A DNA stretch of 64,000 nucleotides from Stenotrophomonas_A sp035629025 (GCA_035629025.1 DASPIU010000023.1:67297-131296); one strand, 5' to 3'; counted from the first letter of the stretch, positions 8,037-18,800 are shown. A program made the numbers and translations. Notes: a model not told the origin generated them from the sequence alone.

Positions 8037-9764
8037 TCAGCCTTCCTCCGTGACCCGCAGTACTTCTTCCAGCGTGGTCTCGCCGCGCAGGGCCTTGGAC
8101 ACGCCGTCCTCGTACATGGTGCGCATGCCGGCGCGGCGCGCGAGCTGCTCGATCTCGCCCATGCCGGCACGGCGCATCACCGCGCGCCGCAGTTCGTCGT
8201 CCATCACCAGGAACTCCATGATGGTGGTGCGGCCGAGATAGCCAGTGGGCGCGACCGCCGACGGGCGCGGGCGATACAGGTATATCTGCCCTTCCGGCTG
8301 CCAGCGCCGCAACTCGAAGCGCTCCACTTCCTCCGGCGAGGCGGCATAGCGTTCGGCATGCGTGGGCTCCAGCCGCCGCACCAGGCGCTGGGCAAGGATG
8401 CCGTTGACGGTGGACGTGAGCAGATAGTCTTCCACGCCCATGTCGAGCAGGCGGGTAATGCCGCCGGCGGCGTTGTTGGTATGCAGCGTGGACAGCACCA
8501 GGTGGCCGGTCAGCGCGGACTGGATCGCGATGCGCGCGGTTTCCAGGTCGCGCATTTCGCCGATCATGATGATGTCCGGGTCCTGGCGCACGATGCTGCG
8601 CAGCGCATTGGCGAAGTCCAGGCCGATCTGCGGCTTGGCCTGAATCTGGTTGATGCCCTCGATCTGGTATTCGACCGGGTCCTCGACGGTGATGATCTTC
8701 ACGTCGGCGGTGTTGAGTTGGCTCAGCGCGGTATACAGCGTGGTGGTCTTGCCCGAACCGGTCGGTCCGGTCACCAGCAGGATGCCATGCGGCTGCTCCA
8801 GCACGCGGCGAAACTGCGGCAGGAAGGCGTCGGTGAAGCCCAGGCGCTGGAAATCGAAGACCACCGTCTCGCGGTCGAGCAGGCGCATCACCACGCTTTC
8901 GCCATGGGCGGTGGGTACGGTGCTCACGCGCAGGTCCAGTTCCTTGCCCTGTACGCGCAGCTGGATGCGCCCGTCCTGCGGCAGGCGGCGCTCGGCGATA
9001 TTGAGCCGGGCCATGATCTTGACGCGGCTGATGACTGCGGCGGTGAGCTTGGCTGGCGGGCTCTCGCCATCGATCAGCACGCCATCGACGCGATAGCGCA
9101 CCTTCAGCCGGCTCTCGAACGGCTCGATGTGGATGTCCGAGGCGCGCAGTTCCACGGCGCGCTGGATCAGCAGGTTGACCAGGCGGATGACCGGCGCTTC
9201 GGAAGCCAGATCGCGCAGGTGCTCGATGTCATCGCCGGCACTGGCCTCGCCATCGGCGGTCTCGACAATCGCGCCCATCGCGCTGCGGCCCTGGCCGTAC
9301 CAGCGTTCGATAACGTCGTCGATTTCCGAGCGCAGGCCCACGCGCGGGCGCACCGGCAGCCCGGTCGCCAGCGCCACCGCGCCGGCGGCGTAGTCGTCGT
9401 AGGGATCGGCCATCCACAATTCCAGTGCACCGCCCTGCTCGCCAATCGGGCAGACGTGGAATTGCTTGAGGAAGCGCGGCGACAACGCGCGGATTTCCGG
9501 CAGCGATTCGGGCGGCGCATCCGGCAGCTCGCGCCCTTCCAGCAAGGCCAGGCCCAGAACCTGCGCGCAGGCTTCGGCATGGTCGCGCTCGGACACCAGG
9601 CCCAGGCGCCCGAGTAGCGCCAACAGGTCCAGCCCGGCGGCGTCCTGCAATTGCCGGGCGCGCGCCAGATCGGCCTCTTTGAGCCGGCGCTGCTCCAGCA
9701 GGACACCGACGATACGCGTCGGCACGTCCTGGTTGTCGATCGATGCGGCGGCGATCGCGTTCAC
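8037..9764 (-). CDS. gspE: Type II secretion ATPase GspE/XpsE
   Basis: 575 aa, the cytoplasmic hexameric ATPase that powers secretion and binds GspL. It has an N-terminal N1E/N2E region (1-150), Walker A GPTGSGKT (333-340), an Asp box after EDPVEYQIEG, Walker B around IGEMRD and a His box STLHTNNA. The C-terminal zinc-binding tetracysteine region of many GspE proteins corresponds to about residues 466-511 here, but all four cysteines are absent (EPTHAERY and PSAVAPTGY replace the CxxC pairs). I recall the same loss in Xanthomonas XpsE, so it is probably a lineage trait. It is the first gene of the operon. Confidence 0.96.
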   Translation of the reverse strand: MNAIAAASIDNQDVPTRIVGVLLEQRRLKEADLARARQLQDAAGLDLLALLGRLGLVSERDHAEACAQVLGLALLEGRELPDAPPESLPEIRALSPRFLKQFHVCPIGEQGGALELWMADPYDDYAAGAVALATGLPVRPRVGLRSEIDDVIERWYGQGRSAMGAIVETADGEASAGDDIEHLRDLASEAPVIRLVNLLIQRAVELRASDIHIEPFESRLKVRYRVDGVLIDGESPPAKLTAAVISRVKIMARLNIAERRLPQDGRIQLRVQGKELDLRVSTVPTAHGESVVMRLLDRETVVFDFQRLGFTDAFLPQFRRVLEQPHGILLVTGPTGSGKTTTLYTALSQLNTADVKIITVEDPVEYQIEGINQIQAKPQIGLDFANALRSIVRQDPDIIMIGEMRDLETARIAIQSALTGHLVLSTLHTNNAAGGITRLLDMGVEDYLLTSTVNGILAQRLVRRLEPTHAERYAASPEEVERFELRRWQPEGQIYLYRPRPSAVAPTGYLGRTTIMEFLVMDDELRRAVMRRAGMGEIEQLARRAGMRTMYEDGVSKALRGETTLEEVLRVTEEG

Positions 9765-9781
9765 GCCCGTCTCCGTTGCCT

Positions 9782-9804
9782 GGCCGAACTTTAGCAGTTC
9801 GGCC
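9782..9804 (-). promoter_or_regulatory. Hairpin carrying a possible -10 (TAAAGT) before gspE
   Basis: An 8-bp perfect inverted repeat (GGCCGAAC / GTTCGGCC) with a 7-base loop fills much of the 58 bp between the protease stop (9823) and the gspE start (9764). Read on the minus strand the loop includes TAAAGT (9788-9793), a fair -10 hexamer placed to start RNA about 17 bases before gspE. It has no T-tract, so it is a weak terminator at best. The promoter reading is inference. Confidence 0.35.
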
Positions 9805-9822
9805 GCCGGTTCCGGGCGCCCG

Positions 9823-11646
9823 CTACTGGCGCACGACCACCGTCACACCTTCAAACACGGCATCACCGGCCAGCCACACGTGGTACACATCGGCGGCGGG
9901 GCGGGCAATTATCGCGGCCTCGTGGGTGCCGGCGCGCGCCGAACGTGCATCGAAGCGGTCGGTCTGCGGCGGCGTGCCGCGACGGACGTAGAGCGTGAGC
10001 CCGCCGGTACCACCGTAGGTCAACACCCGCAGGGGCTTTCCGGCCTGAGCAAAAAAGGTGTAGCGCTTGCCTGCCTGTTCGCCGTTCTGGCCACCAACGG
10101 GCGTCCTCGGCAGCAACCGCAGCGGCGTGCATTCCTCGCGGGCCACGTCGCAATCGGTGTTCAGCGCCATGCGCAGCGCCGCGGCGGCATCGAGAATGCC
10201 AACGCCGATGGGCCGGGTGACCGGTGGCGGCACCGGGAAGGGCCGCGCACTGGCCTGCAGCAACGCCTTCATCCGTGCCGGGGCCAGGGGCTGGCGGCCG
10301 GCGGCCACGCGGGCCGATTGCACCAGTGCGGCGGTGGCGGACACATGCGGCGTGGCCATCGAGGTGCCGACCTTGCCGATGTAGTCATAGTCGCCGGAGG
10401 TCGGCGTGGTCTTGCCGTCGTACGCGGCCTGCCAGATGTAGCCGCGGGGCTCGCCGTCGCGCTCCTCGCCTCCCGGCGCGGCGAGATCAACACCGCCACC
10501 AAAGTTCGAATAACTCGTGATCGCACCGCTGGCACTCGTAGCGCCCACGTTGATGATGTTGCGGCAGTTGCCCGGCGGGCTCGAGGATGCGTCGACAGCA
10601 TTGTTGCCGGCCGCCACGACCAGTACGGCACCACGCGCGACCGCAGCGTCGATAGCTTCCTGGTACACGCGCGGGCAGGCACCCCCACCCTGGATGCTGA
10701 GGTTGAGGATATCGGCGGGATTGGGGTTGTCCGGCACCCCCTGCACACTGCCGCCCGAAGCCCAGGTGATGCCATCGACGATGTCGGAGATCCATCCGCC
10801 GCAGCGGCCCAGCACGCGTACCGGCAGCAGCGTGCTGTCCGGCGCCAGTCCGGCCATGCCGATGCTGTTGTTGGTCGCCTCGATGATCGTGGCGGCTACA
10901 TGCGCGCCATGCCACGAGCTCGACTGCACCTTTGAGCCCGCGTAGCACTCGCCGTCGGCCTCGGTCCAGTCGCCCATGTCCAGAGCACCAGGCGCCGGTC
11001 CCGCCTGAGCCCGGCGTGACTTGGAAGCATCGTTGATGAAGTCGTAGCCCTGCAGCAGGCGCGCAGGATCAAGGTCCGGGTGCTCCGGGAGGAGGCCGGT
11101 GTCGAGCACCGCCACGACCACGCCGGCGCCACGCGACATCGTCCAGGCCTCCGGTGCGTTCACGCCGCCGACCGGATCGTGGAGATTCCACTGATACTCG
11201 GCGTAGTACTCGTCGTTCGGCTGGAACTTTGCCGGCGCCGGCGTCGGTGCCTGCGCCGCGTACTGCATCCTGTCCGGCTCGACGTAGCGCACGGCCGGAT
11301 CGGCGGCGATCTCGCTGAGCAGCCGCTGCATCTGCACGGGGTCCAGCGGCTTGGGCAGGCGCAGCAGTTGCGCGCCCGTGCCCAGGCGGCGTATCGGTTG
11401 CACGCCGCTGCTCAGCTGCCGGCTGCTGCGCAGGCTGGGGGTGGCGATGCCGGCGCGCGCCATTGCCGCGCCGACTGTCTGCCTGATTTCCTGGTTCGCG
11501 GCGGCTGGCGGCACCTCGTCATGGAAGTGGACGATCAGGCGCTGGTTGCTGGGGTTCTGCGCGCCAGCCGGCACGCTGGCCGCCAGCGCTGTGGAAAGCG
11601 CCAGAGCAACAAGTGCCCGACGTGGGAGGCCGTGGTTGGGAGTCAT
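9823..11646 (-). CDS. Secreted subtilisin-like (S8) serine protease, copy A
   Basis: 607 aa. A Sec signal peptide covers residues 1-29 (cleavage after AGA). A propeptide (~30-140) is followed by the S8 catalytic domain: Asp182 in VLDTG, His246 in HGAHVA, oxyanion Asn348 in AAGNN, and Ser429 in GTSMATPH. The last ~110 residues form a PPC (pre-peptidase C-terminal) beta domain, common in exported proteases of T2SS-bearing bacteria. The ATG at 11646 is chosen because AGGAC precedes it; the longer reading adds 14 non-signal residues. It lies 54 bp downstream of adhesin A, likely cotranscribed, and 58 bp upstream of gspE. It is a paralogue of the protease at 13828-15672. The substrate is unknown; the adjacent adhesin is the obvious candidate. 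Confidence 0.93.
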   Translation of the reverse strand: MTPNHGLPRRALVALALSTALAASVPAGAQNPSNQRLIVHFHDEVPPAAANQEIRQTVGAAMARAGIATPSLRSSRQLSSGVQPIRRLGTGAQLLRLPKPLDPVQMQRLLSEIAADPAVRYVEPDRMQYAAQAPTPAPAKFQPNDEYYAEYQWNLHDPVGGVNAPEAWTMSRGAGVVVAVLDTGLLPEHPDLDPARLLQGYDFINDASKSRRAQAGPAPGALDMGDWTEADGECYAGSKVQSSSWHGAHVAATIIEATNNSIGMAGLAPDSTLLPVRVLGRCGGWISDIVDGITWASGGSVQGVPDNPNPADILNLSIQGGGACPRVYQEAIDAAVARGAVLVVAAGNNAVDASSSPPGNCRNIINVGATSASGAITSYSNFGGGVDLAAPGGEERDGEPRGYIWQAAYDGKTTPTSGDYDYIGKVGTSMATPHVSATAALVQSARVAAGRQPLAPARMKALLQASARPFPVPPPVTRPIGVGILDAAAALRMALNTDCDVAREECTPLRLLPRTPVGGQNGEQAGKRYTFFAQAGKPLRVLTYGGTGGLTLYVRRGTPPQTDRFDARSARAGTHEAAIIARPAADVYHVWLAGDAVFEGVTVVVRQ

Positions 11647-11700
11647 GGAGTGTCCTGTCGTTGCTATGTGTGCGCGGCCGTGCATCACGGCCGCCGATGC

Positions 11701-13590
11701 CTACCAGCCAAAGCCGGCGCCGAATCCCACTGCACTGGCGCTGCGCCCGAAGGCACCGCCGAGGGTGACGGTGGCGCGCTCACTGATTGCGCGCTGGTAG
11801 CCCACCGACAACGCTGATTCACCGCCCTGGAAGCCCACGCCAACGCCGACGCGGTTCTGCGTGCGGATGCCGGCGGCACTGGTGGCCATGTTCAACATCG
11901 CCGCGTTCATCGCGCCCTGTTGGTCGATGCGGCGATCCTGGCGGCGGAAGCGGTCGTCGACTTCGCCCTGATAGCTCTTCAAGGTGTCGGCCATGCCGGC
12001 GTAGCGCTGGTCGGTATAGGCATTGGCACGGGCCACGCCATTGTCGAGCTGGGCCTTGTTGACCGCGTCGGTGTCCTGCGTGCCCGCGGCGACGTTGGTG
12101 ACCTGCCGCTCGCGGCCGGCACGGCCCACCGATACGGTGTTGGCGCGGTCGGCCACCGAGCCCTGGCCCAGCGCGACGGCGCTGGCTGCACCGGCATCCA
12201 CGCGCGAATCGGCGCCTAACGCAGTGCTTCCGGCCCCGTCGGCCGCGGCTTGCCGGCCTACCGCCACTGCATCGGCCGTGGCCGCGCGCGCGCCCTCGCC
12301 CAACACGTTCTGCGGTCCTTGCGAGCGCGCACTGAGTTCGCCGACGCGGCGATCAAGCGTGCCCAGTGCGTCACCGACATTGGTGAAACTCTGCCCTTGC
12401 ACCCAGTACGTCGGCGCCAGCACGGCGCCCTGCGGACCGAGCGCGGCGCCGCCACCCAGCACCGAAATGGCCTGGTTCATCGCCGTATACAACTGCCCGC
12501 CATTGACCGCATCGCGGCTGCCGGCCTGTACCTGGCCTTCGGCGACATTGACCAGTTGCCGCACAGCCGGACCGCCGACGCCGTCACCGCTGCCGAAGGA
12601 CACGACACCATCGCGTTCGGCGCGCGAGCCCGCGCCCACCGCGACCGCATCGGCAGCGCTGGCCACCGCGTCGCGCCCCAGCGCGGTGGCGCGGGTGGTG
12701 TCGGCACGCGCACCGGCGCCGATGCTGGTGCTGCCCTCGCCCAAGGCCTGGCTCGCGTTGCCGGCGGCGGTGCTCGCCGGCGCCGAGGCGACCGCCACCT
12801 CGCTCCCGCCGGCGCGGAAGGCCACCGTGGCGGCATCCAGCTGCGCGCCAAGCTGCGCGACGTTGACCGCATCGGTGGCCTGGGTACCGGCAGCCACATT
12901 GGTGATCTGGCGTTCGGACCCTGTGTTGCCCACTGACACCGTGGACTCGCGATCGGCCACCGCGCCGGCGCCGAGGGCAACGCTGCGCGTGGCGTTCGCC
13001 TGTGCCACGGGACCCAGCGCCAGGGCTGCATCGGCGAAGGACTGCGCACCGTAGCCAAACGCCGTGGAGAACAGGTTGGTGGCCCGACTGAAGGTGCCGG
13101 CCGCGGTAGCGCCCACGCCCGCGACCGTGCTGCGATATCCCAATGCCGTGCCCCACCTGGCCGTCGCATCGGCCTGGGCCTGCGCGCCCAGCGCCGTGGC
13201 AAAGCCGGCATTGCTTGCGGCCTCGACACCGACAGCAACGCCGCGCTCCTGGGTCACCAGCGTATTGCGACCCACAGCCAAGGCGTTGTCGGCGGTCGCG
13301 TTCGATCCCGCGCCCAGCGCGATCGCGCCCAGGCCGGTGGCGCTGCTCGCTTCGCCGGCGGCAACGGCCTCGTCGCCCTCGGCATAGGCACCGGCCTGGC
13401 TGGCGGTGCTGCCATTAGCAACGAAGAACGGGACTGCCGGATCGGGTGCGGTCTGCGCCAACGCGCAGATCGGCGCGGCGATCAGCAGGCAGCAGGTGAT
13501 GCCGGCGCGGCTTGCCCACGCCGCGCGTGGCAGGCGCAAGGAGGAAGATGCCTGGTCGCGGGTGACGCCCGCCGGCAGATTCGGATGCAT
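11701..13590 (-). CDS. YadA-like trimeric autotransporter adhesin, copy A (small)
   Basis: 629 aa. The ATG at 13590 has AGGAG seven bases upstream. A signal peptide with an extended charged N-region (cleavage near ALAQ, residue ~46) precedes a head of 14-residue YadA-type repeats (xALGxxAxAxxxxSxALG pattern). Neck/stalk connectors of the form ERQITNVAAGTQATDAVNVAQL occur at least twice. The C-terminal ~90 residues form the YadA anchor: a coiled coil with RFRRQDRRIDQQGA, then four beta-strands ending in a terminal Trp. Such proteins trimerise in the outer membrane and bind host or biofilm surfaces. Unlike the large paralogue it lacks the ESPR-type leader. The C-terminal ~250 residues are clearly paralogous to the large adhesin. 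Confidence 0.92.
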   Translation of the reverse strand: MHPNLPAGVTRDQASSSLRLPRAAWASRAGITCCLLIAAPICALAQTAPDPAVPFFVANGSTASQAGAYAEGDEAVAAGEASSATGLGAIALGAGSNATADNALAVGRNTLVTQERGVAVGVEAASNAGFATALGAQAQADATARWGTALGYRSTVAGVGATAAGTFSRATNLFSTAFGYGAQSFADAALALGPVAQANATRSVALGAGAVADRESTVSVGNTGSERQITNVAAGTQATDAVNVAQLGAQLDAATVAFRAGGSEVAVASAPASTAAGNASQALGEGSTSIGAGARADTTRATALGRDAVASAADAVAVGAGSRAERDGVVSFGSGDGVGGPAVRQLVNVAEGQVQAGSRDAVNGGQLYTAMNQAISVLGGGAALGPQGAVLAPTYWVQGQSFTNVGDALGTLDRRVGELSARSQGPQNVLGEGARAATADAVAVGRQAAADGAGSTALGADSRVDAGAASAVALGQGSVADRANTVSVGRAGRERQVTNVAAGTQDTDAVNKAQLDNGVARANAYTDQRYAGMADTLKSYQGEVDDRFRRQDRRIDQQGAMNAAMLNMATSAAGIRTQNRVGVGVGFQGGESALSVGYQRAISERATVTLGGAFGRSASAVGFGAGFGW

Positions 13591-13770
13591 TTGGTCGCTC
13601 CTGGGGGGAACGCCCGGCTGCTGCCGGGCAGACCACCAAGCTTCAAGGCCGGGCAATCAGCGGGCAACGCGCATCCAGCACAATCGATCAACTCATAAGA
13701 ATCTTCGCATCACTCTTCTGTACTGCTCGCGCTCGTGCATTGCGCGCACCGCATCCTCACACACGCACCA

Positions 13771-13807
13771 CGCCAAAAAGAAAGACCCCGGCACCTGGCC
13801 GGGGTCT
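13771..13807 (-). terminator. Rho-independent terminator after protease B
   Basis: A 10-bp GC-rich stem (AGACCCCGGC / GCCGGGGTCT, 13783-13807) with a 5-base loop is followed on the minus strand by TTCTTTTTGG. It lies 21 bp beyond the protease B stop and separates module B from adhesin A, which therefore needs its own promoter in 13591-13770. Confidence 0.85.
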
Positions 13808-13827
13808 GTCTGCCTTGCCGGTCGCGC

Positions 13828-15672
13828 TTACTGCCGCGCGACAATGGTCACATTGGTGTAGCTCGGCTCGCCCACCAGGCGGATGTAGTACGTGCCGGCC
13901 TGCGGCGCGGTGATGCGTACCGTCTCGCTGTTGCCCGCGCGGGTGGACTTGGCGTCGAACGAGGTGCTGGTGGGCGCCTGCTCGAAGCTGACGTACACCG
14001 ACACGTTGCCGCTGCCGCCATAGGTCATCAGCGTCAGCGTCTTGCCGGCATCGGCCTCGAAGCTGTACAGGGCGTCGCCACCACTCTGGCCGCCAATGGC
14101 GACCTTGTTGGTCAACGCCGTGGCGTCGGGCACGCAGCCCGGATCGGCCGGATCGCATGGCGGCGTCAGCGCGCGGTCAATGGCCGCGTTGGCGTCGACG
14201 ATGCCAGCACCGATCGGCTTGTTCGCCGGCGGCGCCACCGGGAACGGACGCGCGGTCTGCTTGAGCAGGGCCTCCACTTCAGCCGGGCTCAGCGGCGCGC
14301 TGCCGGCCCCAGCCAGTGCGCTCTGCACCAGCGCAACGGTGGCGGCCACGTGCGGCGAGGCCATCGAGGTGCCGGCCATGCCGAAGTAGCTGTAGCTGCC
14401 GGAAGTGGGCGTGGTCAGGCCGGTGTAGCCGAGCTGCCACACGTAGCCGCCCGGGTTGCCGTCGGCGCCGCCGCCACCGCCCGGCGCCGACAGGTCGACG
14501 TTGCTGCCGTAGTTGGAGTACGAAGCGATGCCGCCGTTGATGCGCGTTGCGCCGACCGAGATGACGTTGTTGCACGAGGCCGGGCTGTAGTTGCCGGCAT
14601 CGTCGGCGTCGTTGCCGGCGGCCACCACCACCGTGGTGCCGCGCGACACCGCGCCGTCGATGGCAACCTGGGTTTCATCGTCGCAGCTGCCTTCGCCGCC
14701 CAGGCTCATGTTGATCACTTCGGCTGGATTGGCATTGTCCGGCACGCCGTCCACGTGTCCGCCCGAAGCCCAGATGATGGCGTCGGCGATGTCCGAGGTG
14801 TAGCCGCCGCAGCGGCCGAGCACGCGCACCGGCAACACCGTGGCGTCATAGGCCAGGCCGGCCATGCCGACGGCGTTGTTGGTCTTCTCGGCCACCGTGC
14901 CGGACACGTGGCTGCCGTGCCAGCTGCTGTCGCGCACCGGCGAGCCGGCGTAGCACTCGCCGGCTACCGGGTTCCAGTCGCCGTAGTCCAGCGCACCGGG
15001 GACGCGCGCATCGGTGGGGCGGCGCGAGACGAAGGTGTCGGTGATGAAGTCATAGCCCTCCAGCAGGTTGGTAGCGATGTCCGGATGGCCCGGCAGGATG
15101 CCGGTATCGAGAATCGCGACCACAACGCCGTCACCCTGGCTCTTGTCCCAGGCCGGCTGCGCGTTGACGCCGCCGGTGGCATTGTTGAGATGCCACTGGT
15201 AGGTGGCGTAGTAGGGATCGTTCGGCACCAGCAGCGGCTGCTTGAGGCGGTCGATGCTGGCCGACTTCACTGCCGGGTCCGCGGCGATCTCCGCGCGCAC
15301 GCGCTCGATCTGCGCCGGCGTCAGCTTGCCGCTGACGCGCAGCACGTCGGCACCGGTGCCCATGCGGCGCACGTAGCTGACCTGCGCGGCGGCATTGCCG
15401 CCACGCGCGGTCGCGGCGGTGGCCAGGCCGGCACGGCCAAGCGCGGCATTGGCGGCGGCGAGCTTGGCATCGCGGTTGCTGGCCGCGGCGGTGCCGTCCT
15501 TGTAGCGCACGATGAGGCGCGTGACGGCGCCCTGCGCGTCGGCTGGCGCGGCGTGCATTGGCTCGCGCACCGGCAGAGGGTTGGCCGCCTGCGCCGCTTG
15601 CGCGGCACTCAGGCCGAGGGTGGCGGCCAGTACGACAGCCAAGGGATTGCGGCGGAAATCATGCTTGTCCAT
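13828..15672 (-). CDS. Secreted subtilisin-like (S8) serine protease, copy B
   Basis: 614 aa. Signal peptide residues 1-29 (MDKHDFRRNPL... AQAAQA). The propeptide runs to ~150. The S8 domain shows Asp189 (ILDTG), His252 (WHGSHVSG), Asn354 (AAGND) and Ser436 (GTSMASPH). The C-terminal PPC domain (~505-614) ends in IVARQ. The same architecture and many identical blocks are shared with copy A, so the two are paralogues. It lies 154 bp downstream of the large adhesin on the same strand and is closed by a strong terminator. Export across the outer membrane by the neighbouring T2SS is likely from family knowledge but not shown by sequence. Confidence 0.94.
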   Translation of the reverse strand: MDKHDFRRNPLAVVLAATLGLSAAQAAQAANPLPVREPMHAAPADAQGAVTRLIVRYKDGTAAASNRDAKLAAANAALGRAGLATAATARGGNAAAQVSYVRRMGTGADVLRVSGKLTPAQIERVRAEIAADPAVKSASIDRLKQPLLVPNDPYYATYQWHLNNATGGVNAQPAWDKSQGDGVVVAILDTGILPGHPDIATNLLEGYDFITDTFVSRRPTDARVPGALDYGDWNPVAGECYAGSPVRDSSWHGSHVSGTVAEKTNNAVGMAGLAYDATVLPVRVLGRCGGYTSDIADAIIWASGGHVDGVPDNANPAEVINMSLGGEGSCDDETQVAIDGAVSRGTTVVVAAGNDADDAGNYSPASCNNVISVGATRINGGIASYSNYGSNVDLSAPGGGGGADGNPGGYVWQLGYTGLTTPTSGSYSYFGMAGTSMASPHVAATVALVQSALAGAGSAPLSPAEVEALLKQTARPFPVAPPANKPIGAGIVDANAAIDRALTPPCDPADPGCVPDATALTNKVAIGGQSGGDALYSFEADAGKTLTLMTYGGSGNVSVYVSFEQAPTSTSFDAKSTRAGNSETVRITAPQAGTYYIRLVGEPSYTNVTIVARQ

Positions 15673-15826
15673 CACGTTGAAGTCCTCTTCGTTCGTGTTT
15701 CCGGCAAAGGATGTACGGCCTTCGAATGCACGGATCCGCTGCTGGCCTGGCCGCGTTCCGTCCCGCCCCCTCGGGCTTGTGTTGCGGCGGCGGCGCACGC
15801 GGCGCCACCGCCTTGATGCATGCCTG

Positions 15827-18800
15827 CTACCAGCCGAAGCCGGCACCGACGCCGACGGAGCTGTCATCACTGCTGAAGGCACCGCCCACGGTCACCGTGG
15901 CGCGGTCGCTGATCGCGCGCTGGTAGCCGATCGACAACGCCGACTCGCCGCTCTGGAAGCCGACGCCCACGCCCACCCGGTTCGGCGTGCGGATGCCCGC
16001 CGCGCTGGTGGCCATGTTCAACATCGCCGCGTTCATCGCGCCCTGCTGGTCGATGCGCTTGTCCTGCCGGCGGAAGCGGTCGTCCACCTCGCCCTGGTAG
16101 GCCTCGAAGCTGTCGGCCATCGCCGAGTAGCGCTGATCGGTATAGGCGTTGGCACGGGTCAGCCCGGTATCGAGCTGGGCCTTGTTCACCGCATCGGTGT
16201 CCTGCGTGCCGGCGGCGACGTTGGCGATCTGCCGCTCCGCGCCCGCGCTGCCCACCGACACGGTATTGGCGCGGTCGGCCACCGACCCCTGGCCCAGTGC
16301 CACCGATCCCTGCGCCGTGGCGCTGGCGCCCTGGCCGACCGCGGTGGCCGATGCCGCCGCCACCGAAGCGCCCTCGCCCACCGCCACCGCGTTGGTCGCC
16401 ACTGCCGCCACGTGCGCATTGGCGCCGATGGCGGTGCTGCCGTCGGCATCAACGCGGGTGTTGCTGCCGATGGCGGTGTCGTTGGGACCATGCGCGTAGG
16501 CGTTGCCGCCGATGGCGGTGCCGGTGACGTCATTGGCGCGCGCGGCGTTGCCGAGCGCGGTCGGCGTGGCCGCCGCTGTCGTCGCGGTAGCCGTCGCAGC
16601 GGTTGGCGTGCCTTCTACGCTGGCGGTGGAAGCGGTGGCGGCGGCCTGGGTGGTCGCTACCTCCTCGGCGGCCGTGGCGTCCAGCGTCTGCACGCTGGCG
16701 GCACTACGCATCGTCCGCGCTCCACTGCTGGCCGGCGCGGTACCGGCGGTGCGTGCATCGAGCTCGCTGACCTTGCCGTCCAGCGCACTCAGTGCATCGC
16801 CCACGGTGTGGTAGCTCGCGCCCTGGATCACATAGGTGGGCGCGACATACACGCCCTGCGCGCCGAGCGCCGCGCCGCCGCCCAGGAAGCTGATGCTGTT
16901 GCTCAACGCCTGGAACAACTGCCCGCCGTTGATCGCGTCGTAGCTGCCGCTGGCCAGGCTGCCGGCGCCGACATTGGTGAGCTTGCGCGTGGCCGGGCCG
17001 CCCACGCCATTGCCGCTGCCGAAGGAGACCACGTTGGCCTCGTTGGTCCGCGACCCGGAACCAATCGCGACCGAGTCAGCGCCGCTGGCACCGGCGTTGG
17101 CACCGAGGGCGACGCCATTCTTGCCGCTCTGCTGCACGAAGCTGTTGTAGCCCAGGGCGACGCCGTTCTCGCCAATGGTGGTGGTCTGCCGGCCCACGGC
17201 GGTGCTGTTGGTACCGGTGGCCAGGCTGTTGACGCCGACGGCACTGCCGCCAGTGCCCGACGCCGTGCTGCCCGCACCATAGGCGGCGCTGCGCGCGCCG
17301 CTGGCGCGTGCGCCGGAACCGACCGCCGTGCTGTCCACGCCGCTGGCGGTCGCCACGCCGTCGCCGTTGGCCTGGAACGCGGCGGTGGCCGCGTCCGCAC
17401 CTGCCGCCACCGCATCGAGCTGGCTCTTGTTGACGGCATCGCTGCCGTCCACGGCATCGGAGACGTTGACGATGCGGCGCGTGGCCGGGCCACCCTCACC
17501 TGTGCCGTTGCCGACCGAGACCACGTTATCCGCATCGGCACGCGAACCGCCGCCAAGGGCGACGGAGTTCGCGCCGGTGACTCCGGCGTTGGCACCGATC
17601 GCCACGCCATCGACCGCGCTCTCGCGAACGAAGCTGTTGTAGCCGACGGCCACGCCGTTCTCGCCCACCACATCGGCCTGGCGGCCGACACCGGTGCTGT
17701 TGATGCCGGTGGTGCTGCCGTCCGCGCCGACCACGGTGGAGCCGACAGCTTCCGCTGCAGCGCCGCTGCCTACGGCCACGGTGTTGTCGGCCAGGGCGTA
17801 CGCGCTCTGACCGAGTGCGGTTGCGTTGACGCCATCGGCGTAGGCGTTCCAGCCAATCGCCGTGGCGTAGTCCGCCGTCGCCCACGCACCGGCGCCGAAT
17901 GCCGCGGCACCGGTGCCCGTCGCCTGCGCCGGAATGAAGCCGAAGAACGTGGTGCCACCGACCGCAACGCTCTCATCGCCGCTGGCGATGGAGTATTCGC
18001 CAACCGATACCGCGCTGACGCCCGATGCGGTGGAGGCCACGCCGACTGCGGTGGTGTAGTCACCCGAGGCCACTGCACCGTAGCCCAGTGCAGAACCCAG
18101 ATAGCCGCTGGCTTCGCTGTAACCGCCCAATGCAGTCGCGCCGATATTGCTGGCGCTGCTGCGGAAGCCCGTGGCCGTGGCCTGGTTCTCCGAGGCGATG
18201 GCTTCGCTGCCGGTGGCAGTGGTGTAGGTCGAAGTCGCCTGCGCACCCGCGCCGGTGGCGGTAGCGTCGATGTCGGCGGCGACGGCACCATCACCCAGGG
18301 CAATACTGCTTGCACCGAGCGCCTGGGCGTTGTTGCCCAGCGCCGAAGCATTGGCGCCGCTGGACAGCGCGTTGAAGCCGATCGCGGTGGCGTTTTCCGC
18401 CAGCGCGTTCGCGCCGCTGCCCAATGCGCTGGCGCCATTGCCAATCGCGTTGCTGGCTTCGCCGGCTGCCAGCGCGTTATCGCCTTCGATGTAGGCGCCG
18501 GCATCGCTGTCGGCGCTGCCGCTGGCCTGGAAGTACTTGCTGGTGGTTGCAGCCGTGTCGGCCACTTCATCCAGCTGCGCCTTGTTCACCGCGTCGGTGT
18601 CCTCGGTGCCGGCGGCCACGTTGGTGATCTGGCGCTCGCTACCGACATCGCCGACGGAGACCGTGTTGTCGCGCGAGGCGGTGGAGTTCGCACCCAGGGC
18701 CACGCTGTTGTCGCCCAGCGCGGTGCTGTAGTAGCCGACGGCGGTGCTCTGCTCGCCGCTGGCCCAGGATTCCGGGCCTACCGCGGTGGCGTAGTCACCC

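Noticed and set aside
5084..8053. A 989-codon plus-strand frame across gspF to gspJ
   Set aside because: Antisense shadow of well-identified T2SS genes; its composition (His/Gln/Arg-rich) is typical of reversed high-GC coding sequence.
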